64,000 nt of DNA from JANQEU01 sp965228045. Its GTDB lineage: Bacteria; Bacteroidota; Bacteroidia; Cytophagales; Cyclobacteriaceae. This document shows positions 23,879 to 33,114 of this stretch, piece by piece. A model generated the notes under the pieces. The model was not told where the DNA came from. It worked only from the letters and a program-made list of their open reading frames with translations, and did not search any database. Each line of letters opens with the position of its first letter. Position 1 is the stretch's first letter. The stretch spans positions 3,906,001 to 3,970,000 of the forward strand of contig OZ245789.1 of the NCBI GenBank assembly GCA_965228045.1. Reading direction: 5' to 3'. The translations under genes were made by a program, and so were the position numbers.

Positions 23879-25921
23879 TTAATTTAACAGTCCTGCTCTT
23901 CTAAGCAAAGCTTCCGGAGTCGGTTCCTGTCCCCTGAAGGCCTTGTACAATTCCATGGGATGTTTCGTGCCCCCCTGACTCAGGATGTTGTCCTTAAAAG
24001 ACTTTGCTGTTGCTTTATCAAAAACACCTTTGGACTGAAAGACCGAAAACGCATCTGCATCCAATACTTCAGCCCATTTATAGCTGTAGTAGCCAGCGGC
24101 ATATCCCCCTGCGAAAATATGAGCGAACTGTACACTCATATTTACATCTTCAACAGTTGGAAAAAGTTCTGTTTTAGAGAATGCTTCCTTTTCAAATCCT
24201 ATGACATCTACATTCTTCACATCTTCCCCACTTCGATGATGGTATCCCATATCCAAAAGACCAAAGCTGATTTGCCTGACCGTGGCATAGGCCTCATGGT
24301 AGGTGGAAGAAGTCTTCAGTCTTTCCAGATACTCATCAGGTAAAGGTTCGCCTGTCTCGAAGTGTTTGGCAAAAAGATCCAGGCATTCTTTCTCATAGCA
24401 CCAGTTCTCAAAAATCTGCGAAGGCAGCTCCACGAAATCCCAGTAGACAGATGTGCCTGATAATCCGGCATACCTTGTGTCTGCCAGCATACCATGAAGG
24501 GCATGACCAAACTCATGAAAAAGTGTTTTCACCTCGTCAAATTTTAGCAAGGAAGGATTGCCTTCGGAGCTTGGCGTAAAGTTGCATACGATACTGATGT
24601 GTGGTATTACTTTCTTATCTCCGTGGTATTTTTGACTTCTGAATGAGGTCATCCATGCGCCGGGTCTTTTACCATCTCGCGGAAAAAAGTCCGCAAAAAA
24701 CACCGACGTAACCTGACCGCTTTCATCCAATACCTCATATGTTTCCACATCCCTGTGATATTTTGGAATGCTGTCATTGCGTCTAAACGAAAGTCCGTAG
24801 AGTCTTCCGGCTGTTTTGAAGACTCCATCGATTACATTCTCGAGTTTGAAGTAAGGCTTGATCAATTCATCATCCAGATCAAACTTCTTTTTCCTTAATT
24901 TTTCGGAGAAAAATGCCCAATCCCATCTCTCCAGGGCGTGTTCATAACCCTCTTCTTTCATGAATTCCTTAACCTCCTCAACTTCCTCCCTGGCTGCAGG
25001 CAGTGCCTTTTCAAGAAGGTCATTTAGAAAGTGATCTACTTTGTCGGGAGTTTCCGCCATTCGCTCCTCCAGTACCATGGCCGCATAAGTTTCATACCCA
25101 AGCATAGCAGCTTTTTCGGATCTTAATTGGACAATCTCCTCCACCAGTTTTCTGTTGTCGCGATCGTTACCCTTAAAAGCCTTCCTCATATATGCTTTGA
25201 AAAGCTTCTCTCTGAGGGATCTGTTTTCTGCATATTCCATAAAAGGAATGTAGCTTGGTGCCTGCAGGTTAAACATCCATTTCCCTTCTTTGCCTTTGGT
25301 TTTAGCCAATGACGCCGCACGGGCAATCACATCCTTCGGTAGACCTTTCAGATCTTTCTGATCCTCAATAAGCAATTCGTAATCATTGGTCTCTGCCAGT
25401 ACATTTTCACCAAATTTCAATCCCAGCTTAGATAGTGATATTGAAATCTCCTGAAACCGCTTTTTATCGGTGTCATTGAGGTCTGCGCCGCTTCTAATGA
25501 AGGATTTATAGGTTTTTTCGAGCAACATCGATGACTCATCATCAAGCCCTAATTGCTCCTTTGCGGAATAGACAGACTTGATCCTCTCAAAAAGTTTTCC
25601 ATTTTGCTTCACATCCGAATCGAATTTTGTGAGCATCGGTGAAGCTTCCTGTGCTACTTGCTGAAGGGCTTCTGATGTCTCCGCAGAATTCAGATTAAAA
25701 AGCACACTTGATACAATAGACAGACGCTCACCGGCATTGTCGAGCGCCACGATGGTGTTCTCAAAAGTTGGGTTCTCGCTGTTATTGGTTATCTGATCAA
25801 TTTCCTTCTTTGCTTCATCTATGCACTGCTCAACGGCTGGCATGTAGTCTTCGACTTTAATGTCCTCAAATGGAGGAACTTCGAACGGGGTACCGAAATC
25901 AGAAAGTAGTGGATTGCTCAT
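23879..25921 (-). CDS. M3 family metallopeptidase (oligopeptidase A / Dcp-like)
   Basis: The 680-residue protein has no signal peptide, so it is cytosolic. The zinc motif HEFGH lies at 469-473 (KTLFHEFGHALHGMLA), followed by TRYAGLSGTSVYWDFVELPS, which supplies the third ligand Glu. The long helical N-terminal half and the motif HIFAGGYAAGYYSYKWAEVL near the end are standard for PrlC/Dcp enzymes. It degrades peptides of roughly 3-20 residues left by larger proteases and possibly cleaved signal peptides. The length equals the family norm. It is convergent with the nucleotidyltransferase-like gene with zero spacing between stop codons. Confidence 0.93.
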   Translation of the reverse strand: MSNPLLSDFGTPFEVPPFEDIKVEDYMPAVEQCIDEAKKEIDQITNNSENPTFENTIVALDNAGERLSIVSSVLFNLNSAETSEALQQVAQEASPMLTKFDSDVKQNGKLFERIKSVYSAKEQLGLDDESSMLLEKTYKSFIRSGADLNDTDKKRFQEISISLSKLGLKFGENVLAETNDYELLIEDQKDLKGLPKDVIARAASLAKTKGKEGKWMFNLQAPSYIPFMEYAENRSLREKLFKAYMRKAFKGNDRDNRKLVEEIVQLRSEKAAMLGYETYAAMVLEERMAETPDKVDHFLNDLLEKALPAAREEVEEVKEFMKEEGYEHALERWDWAFFSEKLRKKKFDLDDELIKPYFKLENVIDGVFKTAGRLYGLSFRRNDSIPKYHRDVETYEVLDESGQVTSVFFADFFPRDGKRPGAWMTSFRSQKYHGDKKVIPHISIVCNFTPSSEGNPSLLKFDEVKTLFHEFGHALHGMLADTRYAGLSGTSVYWDFVELPSQIFENWCYEKECLDLFAKHFETGEPLPDEYLERLKTSSTYHEAYATVRQISFGLLDMGYHHRSGEDVKNVDVIGFEKEAFSKTELFPTVEDVNMSVQFAHIFAGGYAAGYYSYKWAEVLDADAFSVFQSKGVFDKATAKSFKDNILSQGGTKHPMELYKAFRGQEPTPEALLRRAGLLN

Positions 25922-25997
25922 AAAAACTTCTTAAAGTAGAAAATCGAGGGCAAAACTAGTAAGGGATTTACCTTTGAAGAAAATAAGATCAAATTCG

Positions 25998-27587
25998 ATG
26001 AGATACTTTGTAGGATTAATGTTGATTTTCTTAATACTGAAAATACAAGGGCAGGACAATGCGTACCTGACCACTCCCTCCCAAAGTATTCGCACACACT
26101 TAAACCACCTGCAGGAAGATAATTATAATGACAGCATCGCAAGCCTGCCGTTTCTGGATGGATCTAATTCCAGACAAGCTGCAATAGAGGCATCCATTAG
26201 GTGGAAACAGATTCTTGACGGCACAGGGACCTTTATTAATTTAAATGAGGTCCCGTTTACCGAAAATTACTTTGACAGCACCAGGCGTCAACACAAATAT
26301 GTAATTACCTCTCAGTATCCGGATATCTACCTGGAGCTGATCAACAATAAATGGGTATACCCGACTTCAGCCATTGACGCGATCAACGTTGCACATGATG
26401 AGCTGTTTCCGCTGGGAATAGACCGATTGCTTGACCTCTTACCAAAAATTGGTACACGTGAGATTTTTGGGCTTCATTTCTATCAGTACGTTGCCATTTT
26501 CATTCTGGCGCTATTCGCCACTGTGGTTCAAAAGATCCTTTCCTTCCTTTTCAACAGAATCCTGCTCAGGTTGGTGAAGCAAGCGGGTTATGACCATTTG
26601 GCTGAAGGATACCTGATACCTGTGGCCAGACCATTTAGTGTGTTTGTAGTGCTTCTCCTGGTAGTGCTTTTTCTCCCCACACTACAGTTACCCGTTTTGA
26701 CTGGTCACTATGTAACCATGGCCTTTAAGGTATTGATCCCGATTTTTGGGACGATAGTTTTTTACAGGATCGCGGATATAATCTCGCTATACCTCGAAAA
26801 GCTTGCGAAGAAGACCGAGGCTACGCTAGATGATCAACTTGTTCCTTTAGTCAGGAAAACACTAAAAACTTTCATAGTGGTAATCGGAACGCTCTTTACA
26901 TTGAGCAACCTTGACATTGACATTTTGCCACTTCTTACCGGACTTTCTATTGGAGGTCTGGCCTTCGCACTGGCTGCCCAGGATACGATCAAAAATTTCT
27001 TCGGTTCACTGATGATTTTCATTGATAAACCATTTCAGATAGGTGACTGGATCACTAGTGGCGACATCGATGGCAATGTAGAAGAGGTGGGGTTTCGTTC
27101 GTCCAGAGTAAGGACCTTTAGAAATTCGCTGATGTATGTACCCAATAGCAAGCTGGCTGATGCTACCATTGACAATCACGGACTTCGAAAATATAGACGG
27201 TTCTTCACAACCATCGCCGTGACTTATGATACACCACCGGAACTCATCCAAAAATTTGTGGAGGGTCTGGAAATTATTGTGAAGGAGCATCCAAATACCA
27301 GAAAAGACTATTACAATGTCTATTTCAATGACATGGGGGCTTTCTCATTGAATATCATGTTTTATATCTTTTTTGAGGTACCGACCTGGCCGGAGGAACT
27401 GAAGGCAAGGCATGAAGTCTTAATGGAGATCATGAAATTAGCCAAGGCAATTGGCATCAATTTCGCCTTCCCTACGCAAACCCTTCACATGGAAAACTTC
27501 CCGGGTCAGCCTACATTATCACCGGAATACCTTTCAGAAAAAGATACGCAGACCGCCTTTTCGAATTATTTCAAGAGAAAAAACTGA
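25998..27587 (+). CDS. MscS family mechanosensitive channel with periplasmic N-terminal domain
   Basis: ATG at 25998 gives 529 residues beginning MRYFVGLMLIFLILKIQGQD, a cleavable signal; an upstream in-frame TTG at 25974 is less likely. Residues 22-150 form a periplasmic domain. Helices follow near 160-190, 210-240 and 245-265. The MscS core has the pore-helix region LPLLTGLSIGGLAFALAAQD and the beta-domain signature IFIDKPFQIGDWI, then GNVEEVGFRSSRVRTFRN and MYVPNSKLADATIDN. It opens on membrane tension to relieve hypo-osmotic stress. The C terminus holds the usual alpha/beta cage. The gene overlaps nothing and is divergent from the M3 peptidase gene 76 nt away. Confidence 0.9.
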   Translation: MRYFVGLMLIFLILKIQGQDNAYLTTPSQSIRTHLNHLQEDNYNDSIASLPFLDGSNSRQAAIEASIRWKQILDGTGTFINLNEVPFTENYFDSTRRQHKYVITSQYPDIYLELINNKWVYPTSAIDAINVAHDELFPLGIDRLLDLLPKIGTREIFGLHFYQYVAIFILALFATVVQKILSFLFNRILLRLVKQAGYDHLAEGYLIPVARPFSVFVVLLLVVLFLPTLQLPVLTGHYVTMAFKVLIPIFGTIVFYRIADIISLYLEKLAKKTEATLDDQLVPLVRKTLKTFIVVIGTLFTLSNLDIDILPLLTGLSIGGLAFALAAQDTIKNFFGSLMIFIDKPFQIGDWITSGDIDGNVEEVGFRSSRVRTFRNSLMYVPNSKLADATIDNHGLRKYRRFFTTIAVTYDTPPELIQKFVEGLEIIVKEHPNTRKDYYNVYFNDMGAFSLNIMFYIFFEVPTWPEELKARHEVLMEIMKLAKAIGINFAFPTQTLHMENFPGQPTLSPEYLSEKDTQTAFSNYFKRKN

Positions 27588-27628
27588 TCAACATAACTTT
27601 AGTATTTTTAGGCCAAAAAAGACCAACC

Positions 27629-28435
27629 ATGAAGAATTTGATCCTCCTCCTTATCATAATATCCATTGTCTTGTCATGCAGCACGACCTCACAAAATCAG
27701 ACAGAACAACCAGTACAGAACGAACCTGAATGGCAGTCACTTTTTAACGGGGAAAACCTGGATGGCTGGTCTGTTAAAATTCGGGGATATGAACTGGGTG
27801 ATAATTTCGGTAAGACTTTTCGAGTTGAAGATGGAATGATGAAAGTAGCCTACGACGCATACGATGCATTTGATTACCGATATGGACATATTTTCTACAA
27901 TCAACCTTTCTCCAGTTATAAACTTCGTGTGGAGTACCGTTTCTTCGGTGATCAAGCTCCCGAAGGTGAGGGTTGGGCCTGGCGCAACAGTGGTATCATG
28001 TTTCACTGCCAATCTCCTGAATCAATGGGTGTGGATCAGGATTTTCCGATCAGTATTGAAGCACAGTTCCTCGGAGGTAATGGGGAAGATGACCGCTCGA
28101 CGATGAATTTATGTACTCCGGGCACCCATGTGATGATGGCGGATACTCTCTTTATGCCTCACTGCATTAATTCTTCTTCACCTACTATTCACGGCGATGA
28201 GTGGGTTACTGCAGAACTGGAAGTCTATGAAGACTCCCTGGTCAGACACTTCGTGAATGGTATCCAGGTCATGGAATACACCAATCCTACCATCGGTGGT
28301 GGTGTAGTTTCCGGATATGACTCGCTTCAGAAAGCTGATGGCAAAGCCCTGACTGGCGGATATATCGCACTGCAAAGCGAGAGTCATCCCATTCACTTCA
28401 GAAAGGTTGAGATTTTGGATTTATCAAATAACTGA
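27629..28435 (+). CDS. DUF1080 (3-keto-disaccharide hydrolase-like) lipoprotein
   Basis: The 268-residue protein has signal and lipobox SIVLSCSTT (Cys17). The body is a DUF1080 jelly-roll (concanavalin-like): EWQSLFNGENLDGWSVKIRG, then YKLRVEYRFFGD, WAWRNSGIMFHCQ, SIEAQFLGGNGEDDRST, WVTAELEVYEDSLVRHFVNG, and ending GGYIALQSESHPIHFRKVEI. Many relatives are annotated as 3-keto-disaccharide hydrolases or carbohydrate-binding secreted proteins, so periplasmic or surface sugar processing is likely. No SusC/SusD or sulfatase neighbours are present to define a substrate. It follows the MscS gene by 41 nt on the same strand. Confidence 0.85.
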   Translation: MKNLILLLIIISIVLSCSTTSQNQTEQPVQNEPEWQSLFNGENLDGWSVKIRGYELGDNFGKTFRVEDGMMKVAYDAYDAFDYRYGHIFYNQPFSSYKLRVEYRFFGDQAPEGEGWAWRNSGIMFHCQSPESMGVDQDFPISIEAQFLGGNGEDDRSTMNLCTPGTHVMMADTLFMPHCINSSSPTIHGDEWVTAELEVYEDSLVRHFVNGIQVMEYTNPTIGGGVVSGYDSLQKADGKALTGGYIALQSESHPIHFRKVEILDLSNN

Positions 28436-28486
28436 ATTAAATCCTGTAAAAGCCCAGACCTTGGTTAATATAATTAGCAACTTTCA

Positions 28487-29836
28487 ATGTTAAATGCATT
28501 AAAATTTGTGACGAGTAAAGCTGTTCTTCAAGTTGTGGCAGCCATATTCTTTGTGGTATTTAGCCATAACTCTTACAGTCAAAAAAACGAACAAGTAGGA
28601 TTTATTGTCCAAAATGATCTTGATACCCTCAAAGGATACGTCAGCTTTGAAAAGAATAAAAATAATCCAGGTCAAATAAGGTTTCGTGAGAGTACTTCAC
28701 AAGATCAGATCATATTATTTCCCAAAGACATAAAATCTTTTGGCGCCGGCGAACAAATCTACATTAGTGCAAATACTGAAATAGAAGTTTCCGCTCGGGA
28801 AAACAGTTTTCTTGATGCTGACCGGAACCTGAAATTAAAAAACGTGGAAGTCTTTCTGCTTTTCCTAGTAAAAGGTACTAAGGATCTTTTATTCTATCGT
28901 GATGCAAATGGAAATGAAAACTTTTACATCGGTTATGGTAATACCATCGAGCTTTTAGGGTACAAGAGATATCTTGATTACCAAAACGGCTTGGAATTAA
29001 TTGGGGAAAACCAAAGATTCATTGGACAACTCAACATACACTTTGCAGATTGTAGTACGATTTCTAAGAGAGTAGAAACTGCCCGATATCAGATGACTTA
29101 TCTGATTAATCTATTCGAAAAGTATCATCAATGCACCACAGTGGATCCCAACTATAAAAATGAAACTTTTGATTTTAAAATTGATTTCGGCGCCATAGCC
29201 GGAATATCAACGATGTCCATGAAAATCAAAGGTCCTGAGCAGTTTGACTATGTAAAAGAGATGAATTTCGGTCGCTCGACGAATGCATCCTTTGGAGCTT
29301 TTGCAAACCTAAATCGGATTAGTAAAACTAATAAGTTATCCTACCAGGCAGAGGTACTTTTTACAAAGTACAATGATGCTGTTGCATTTATTAAATCCGA
29401 TACTACCGACTACGCCCCAAACAGCAGCTTTGAGTATATGATTGTTGAAAGAAGGGATGTTGAAGCCTCAATAGATTATTCTTTTTTGAAGTTTAATAAC
29501 TTGTTACAATACAATTACTCGATAAGAGATATCCAACTAATATTTAACGCAGGACTTTCCATAGGAATGGTATTTGAATCTAAAAATCATTCACAACGTA
29601 TTGAAAGTACATCCATCTATATTAGCGAAGATGAAAGGTATAGCGAAGAATTGATTGTCCAGCCCGCAATCCCATTTACTAAAGGAACTGAACTAGGCTG
29701 GTTTGTCGGAAGTGGCATTGGATACAACAGATTTGCAATTCAATTACGTTACGAAAACGGTGATGGAATGATCAACCATAAAAAATTGAATTCAATAACA
29801 GGAAGGTACTATTTCCTATTGTTCGTTAGGTTTTGA
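28487..29836 (+). CDS. Outer-membrane beta-barrel-like protein, unknown function
   Basis: The 449-residue protein has a signal peptide (LQVVAAIFFVVFSHNSYSQ). Residues 33-230 form a soluble region unlike any family I recognise (GFIVQNDLDTLKGYVSFEK, LLFYRDANGNENFYIGYG). Residues 235-449 alternate in beta-strand fashion (FKIDFGAIAGIS, ASFGAFANLNRI, YQAEVLFTKY, LIFNAGLSIGMVFE, GWFVGSGIGYNRFAIQLRYE) and end in YYFLLFVRF, an aromatic C-terminal strand typical of barrels inserted by BamA. The likely location is the outer membrane. The DNA is visibly richer in A/T than its neighbours, so a separate history is possible. Confidence 0.65.
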   Translation: MLNALKFVTSKAVLQVVAAIFFVVFSHNSYSQKNEQVGFIVQNDLDTLKGYVSFEKNKNNPGQIRFRESTSQDQIILFPKDIKSFGAGEQIYISANTEIEVSARENSFLDADRNLKLKNVEVFLLFLVKGTKDLLFYRDANGNENFYIGYGNTIELLGYKRYLDYQNGLELIGENQRFIGQLNIHFADCSTISKRVETARYQMTYLINLFEKYHQCTTVDPNYKNETFDFKIDFGAIAGISTMSMKIKGPEQFDYVKEMNFGRSTNASFGAFANLNRISKTNKLSYQAEVLFTKYNDAVAFIKSDTTDYAPNSSFEYMIVERRDVEASIDYSFLKFNNLLQYNYSIRDIQLIFNAGLSIGMVFESKNHSQRIESTSIYISEDERYSEELIVQPAIPFTKGTELGWFVGSGIGYNRFAIQLRYENGDGMINHKKLNSITGRYYFLLFVRF

Positions 29837-29869
29837 CAATTAGGATTTCATTTTTGATCTGCAAACTAG

Positions 29870-32500
29870 CTACTCATCTCTCAAAGTAGAGGCCGGATTT
29901 GCCCTGGCAGCCCTGAGCGTTTGCCAGCCGATCATAATGCTTCCGATTATAAAAATGACCAGAACACCCAATCCAAGTTCCACTACTCCTATGGAGATCC
30001 TGTTGGCCTGATCCCCCAACACCTTTCGGTCAAAAATGTAGTACGTAATAGGTACGGCCAACAGACTGGCAAATCCTATCATGTACATAAACCCCTTTGA
30101 CAGCAGATACACCAGGCTACCTTCCGTAGCTCCCAGGACTTTCCTGATGGATATTTCTTTAAGTCTACTTTCCGCCGCATACACCGCCATGCCGAGCAGA
30201 CCGAGTGCTGCAATGGACACGGCCAGAACCGATAGAAATCCAACGATCTTGAATGTGATCATGTAGTCATTGTAGGAATCTGCCAGCTTCTCGTCAAAAA
30301 ATTCTGCCTTAAATGGATGTACCTTATCATGCTCATCCCATACTTCCTCCAGCCTGGACATAAGGCCTATGTAATCATTAGTGCTGACTTTGAGGTTGAT
30401 GTGTTGGAAATTGCGAGGTTGCTTTAAGAAAATGAAAGGTTCAATTGGCATCGAGATTTTAGCATGATGAAAATCCCTGGTTACACCCACAATTGTAACA
30501 GTCCGATCCTCCGTTGTGAGTTTTTTCCCAATTGCGTCTGCCGGCGTGCCTATATTGAACCTCTTCAGTAGTTTTTCGGTCACTACACCTTCCTCGGCTT
30601 TAGATAAACTATCAGGTTTCGTTGGTAATGTAGACCCTGCCAAAAGTGGAAAATCATGCACAGAAATAAACTGTTCATCGGCGTAAATAAGAGCGATGCT
30701 CGCACTGTCGTTCGGATCCTCAAATTTCATGTGCTCGGTCCAGTAGTTCCCGGAGCTTAAAACAAATGCAGACCTGGAAACTTCTTCGACACCAGAAACC
30801 TTACCAAATGCGTCTTTTAATAATTGACTGTCATTTCCCTGCAGGTCCACGTTGATGATATTGTCGGTGGTGTAGCCAAGATCAAAATTGACTGCATAGA
30901 CATATTGTCGATAACTAATTGTAGCACCAATTATAAACCCAATGGACAGCGTGAATTGAAAGATGATCAATACTTTACGAAGATTGACGCCTTTCATCAG
31001 CTTCAAACGTGAGGCATCTTTGATGGCCATCAGGGATTGAACTTTTGAGAGAATAAACGAGGGTAGGAAACCGGAAATTAATCCTATCAAAAGTCCAAAT
31101 AAAATAAAATAAACGATGTATATCCATTCCAGCTGAAGCTGCACAACGGCGTCATTGATATGCGTGAGTTTGATAAATTCATTTCTAATGATGCCAAAAA
31201 GACCAATGGACAGAATCAAAGCGATCATGGTCAAAAGCATAGCCTCAAAAATGAACTGACTGAAGACCTGAGACCTTGTGGCTCCTACTACCTTTCGTAT
31301 GCCTACTTCCTTTGCCCGGCGTAGCGATCTTGCAATTGATAAATTGGTGTAATTGAAACAGGATGAAAGCACAGTTATCAATGCCAGCAGAGCCAAAAGG
31401 TATAACCGTTCTGTCTCCACCTGCGGTCCTATACGGTTAGACAGATCTTTGCCAGGAATGACTTCCGAAAGATGCTCTAGCTCTATGTTTATACTATAGC
31501 GCTCGACTTTGTCATTTTCGTTTTTGGATATCTGATCAAGATTGGCCTGGATCTGTTCACGGGTAGAACCCTCTTCCAAAAGCATATAAACGTGGTACAT
31601 CCAGATATTGTCCCAACCGTAAAATCCATCCAGACTACCCTCATTTGCTTCTTTCACGTAATCCTGCCATGTCTGGAATGATACAAGCACCTCAAATTGG
31701 ATGTGTGAATTCTTTGGAGGGTCTGTGACCACTCCGGTTACCTGATAACTTTCATCATTTACAATTACAGTTTCTCCCACGACATCGAGGCGATTAAAAA
31801 GTTTCGTTGCTGTCGCCCGGGTCATTACAACCGATTTTGGGTCTGATAGCATGCTGGCCTGATCGCCATGTAATACCGGAAAGGTAAAAATCCTGAAGAA
31901 TTCATCACTCGCATACAACCCCTCCAAAGCCAGCGTTTTTTCCCCGTATGTGAAATCAGCACCATAACCTCTCCTCATGATTGCTACATTTTCCAAACCG
32001 GTATAATCCTCCGATAAGTACTTGTAAACCAAGGGACCGGTGGAAGCCAGTCGGCTGATGTGCTCCGACTCAATTCCCTTGTAGTTGGAAAGCACCCTGT
32101 AGATCCTCTCCTTTTTTGTATGGAAGTTATCAAACGAAAGAAGCTCTAATACATAAACGATGATGAGAACCCCTACTGACATACTCAATGAGAGCCCTAC
32201 AATATTGATTGACGTAAAGAGTTTGTTTCGTGATAAACTTCTCACGGAAGTCTTCCAGTAATTGGAAAAAAGCTGAATGGTATTCATAAGTCCAAAAAGT
32301 TTGAGTTTTCGTAGTGTATAGGGCCTGAGAAATTTGATTACATCAAGGAGAAAGATCAAATCAGCCCTTACTTTGCCCTTATTCGAAAGGTTCCTGCTAT
32401 AGTATTCATACAAGTCACCCTGCAGGTCTTCCAGTTTATCCTTGCGGCAATACATTTCCAGGATTTTGTCAAAAATTCGTGGAGGCTGAGGATGATTCAT
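29870..32500 (-). CDS. FtsX/MacB-type ABC transporter permease with prefix domain (copy 1)
   Basis: The 876-residue protein begins with the Bacteroidota permease prefix (PRIFDKILEMYCRKDKLEDL, QGDLYEYY; residues 5-60). It then has two MacB-like halves. Helix 1 is near 95-120 (INIVGLSLSMSVGVLIIVYV), with a periplasmic core domain to about 375. FtsX domain 1 contains RRAKEVGIRKVVGATRSQVF, and FtsX domain 2 at the end contains RLKEISIRKVLGATEGSLVY and ARANPASTLRDE. No ATPase is encoded here, so the NBD must come from elsewhere. Such proteins export peptides or lipids, or transmit envelope signals. It overlaps the upstream padR by 4 nt (ATGA), so the pair is translationally coupled and probably regulated by that PadR. 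Confidence 0.88.
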   Translation of the reverse strand: MNHPQPPRIFDKILEMYCRKDKLEDLQGDLYEYYSRNLSNKGKVRADLIFLLDVIKFLRPYTLRKLKLFGLMNTIQLFSNYWKTSVRSLSRNKLFTSINIVGLSLSMSVGVLIIVYVLELLSFDNFHTKKERIYRVLSNYKGIESEHISRLASTGPLVYKYLSEDYTGLENVAIMRRGYGADFTYGEKTLALEGLYASDEFFRIFTFPVLHGDQASMLSDPKSVVMTRATATKLFNRLDVVGETVIVNDESYQVTGVVTDPPKNSHIQFEVLVSFQTWQDYVKEANEGSLDGFYGWDNIWMYHVYMLLEEGSTREQIQANLDQISKNENDKVERYSINIELEHLSEVIPGKDLSNRIGPQVETERLYLLALLALITVLSSCFNYTNLSIARSLRRAKEVGIRKVVGATRSQVFSQFIFEAMLLTMIALILSIGLFGIIRNEFIKLTHINDAVVQLQLEWIYIVYFILFGLLIGLISGFLPSFILSKVQSLMAIKDASRLKLMKGVNLRKVLIIFQFTLSIGFIIGATISYRQYVYAVNFDLGYTTDNIINVDLQGNDSQLLKDAFGKVSGVEEVSRSAFVLSSGNYWTEHMKFEDPNDSASIALIYADEQFISVHDFPLLAGSTLPTKPDSLSKAEEGVVTEKLLKRFNIGTPADAIGKKLTTEDRTVTIVGVTRDFHHAKISMPIEPFIFLKQPRNFQHINLKVSTNDYIGLMSRLEEVWDEHDKVHPFKAEFFDEKLADSYNDYMITFKIVGFLSVLAVSIAALGLLGMAVYAAESRLKEISIRKVLGATEGSLVYLLSKGFMYMIGFASLLAVPITYYIFDRKVLGDQANRISIGVVELGLGVLVIFIIGSIMIGWQTLRAARANPASTLRDE

Positions 32501-32832
32501 CTGACGCCTTTAAATACGATTTCAGGAATTGCGCTCCATAATCTATCCCTCTGTTCTTTGGCTTTCACCAATGCCACTTTGCCGGTATGGGAGACCTCAA
32601 AAAAACGCTTTCTTCTCCCTCCTCTTTCTTTGGTGGCTTCACCCAAATGGGATTTAATCAATCCCTTCTCCTCTAGTCGATTGAGAGTAGAATGCACGAC
32701 ACCGAGTTTTACTTTCCGTCCCGTAACCTCATAAATCTCATCGCATATATTGACACTATATGCATCCCTGTCCAATGAAGCTATGGTCAGCAAAACCAAC
32801 TCTTCAAACTCTCCGATGTTAGTCCCTTTCAT
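32497..32832 (-). CDS. PadR-family transcriptional regulator (copy 1)
   Basis: The 111-residue winged-helix protein contains GEFEELVLLTIASLDRDAYS and ICDEIYEVTGRKVKLGVVHS, then TLNRLEEKGLIKSHLGEATK and the wing ERGGRRKRFFEVSHTGKVAL, the standard PadR N-terminal domain. The C-terminal dimer helix is short. Its 3' end overlaps the permease gene by 4 nt. AT-rich sites AATGTATAAA and TTTGTATAAA lie just upstream and are likely self-operators. The protein is a clear relative of the second PadR at 50769-51095, which controls a paralogous permease. Confidence 0.9.
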   Translation of the reverse strand: MKGTNIGEFEELVLLTIASLDRDAYSVNICDEIYEVTGRKVKLGVVHSTLNRLEEKGLIKSHLGEATKERGGRRKRFFEVSHTGKVALVKAKEQRDRLWSAIPEIVFKGVR

Positions 32833-32856
32833 GAATTGATTCTTATTTATTCACCA

Positions 32857-32910
32857 AATGTATAAAAAACTATCTGAGCTAAAAACGCATTTTATTATAT
32901 TTTGTATAAA
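32857..32910 (-). promoter_or_regulatory. Candidate PadR operator pair (copy 1)
   Basis: Two related AT-rich sites occur 25 and 69 nt upstream of the padR start: AATGTATAAA at 32857-32866 and TTTGTATAAA at 32901-32910. They resemble the TTTGTACAAA palindromes in front of the second padR, with one central base changed. Regulatory function is inferred from this parallel. Confidence 0.45.
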
Positions 32911-32918
32911 AAATATTA

Positions 32919-33093
32919 AACATTAAAGTGGAATCTTTTTAAGGTTAGCCTGGTATTTGGACCTTAAGTAGTTGGTTAAAAAACGTACTAAACATTAATA
33001 AATATGTTTTTTGATGTTAGATTAATACTTCCAGGCACGGATTAAGGTCTGAAAGCATACCTAACATTAAATTATAATTATTTTTAATGTTAG
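32919..33093 (+). repeat. Array of AACATTAA boxes upstream of the fic gene
   Basis: AACATTAA occurs at 32919-32926, 32991-32998 and 33063-33070. The inverse TTAATGTT lies at 33084-33091 and a variant GATGTTAGATTAAT begins at 33013. The last two full copies form a perfect inverted repeat, CTAACATTAAA (33061-33071) with TTTAATGTTAG (33083-33093), 21 nt before the ATG at 33115. The starts of the three direct copies are spaced exactly 72 bp apart. The array looks like operator sites for a dimeric DNA-binding protein, possibly the Fic protein itself, which ends in a winged-helix-like domain. Confidence 0.6.
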
Positions 33094-33114
33094 ATAGGTA
33101 TCTTCGCATTAATT

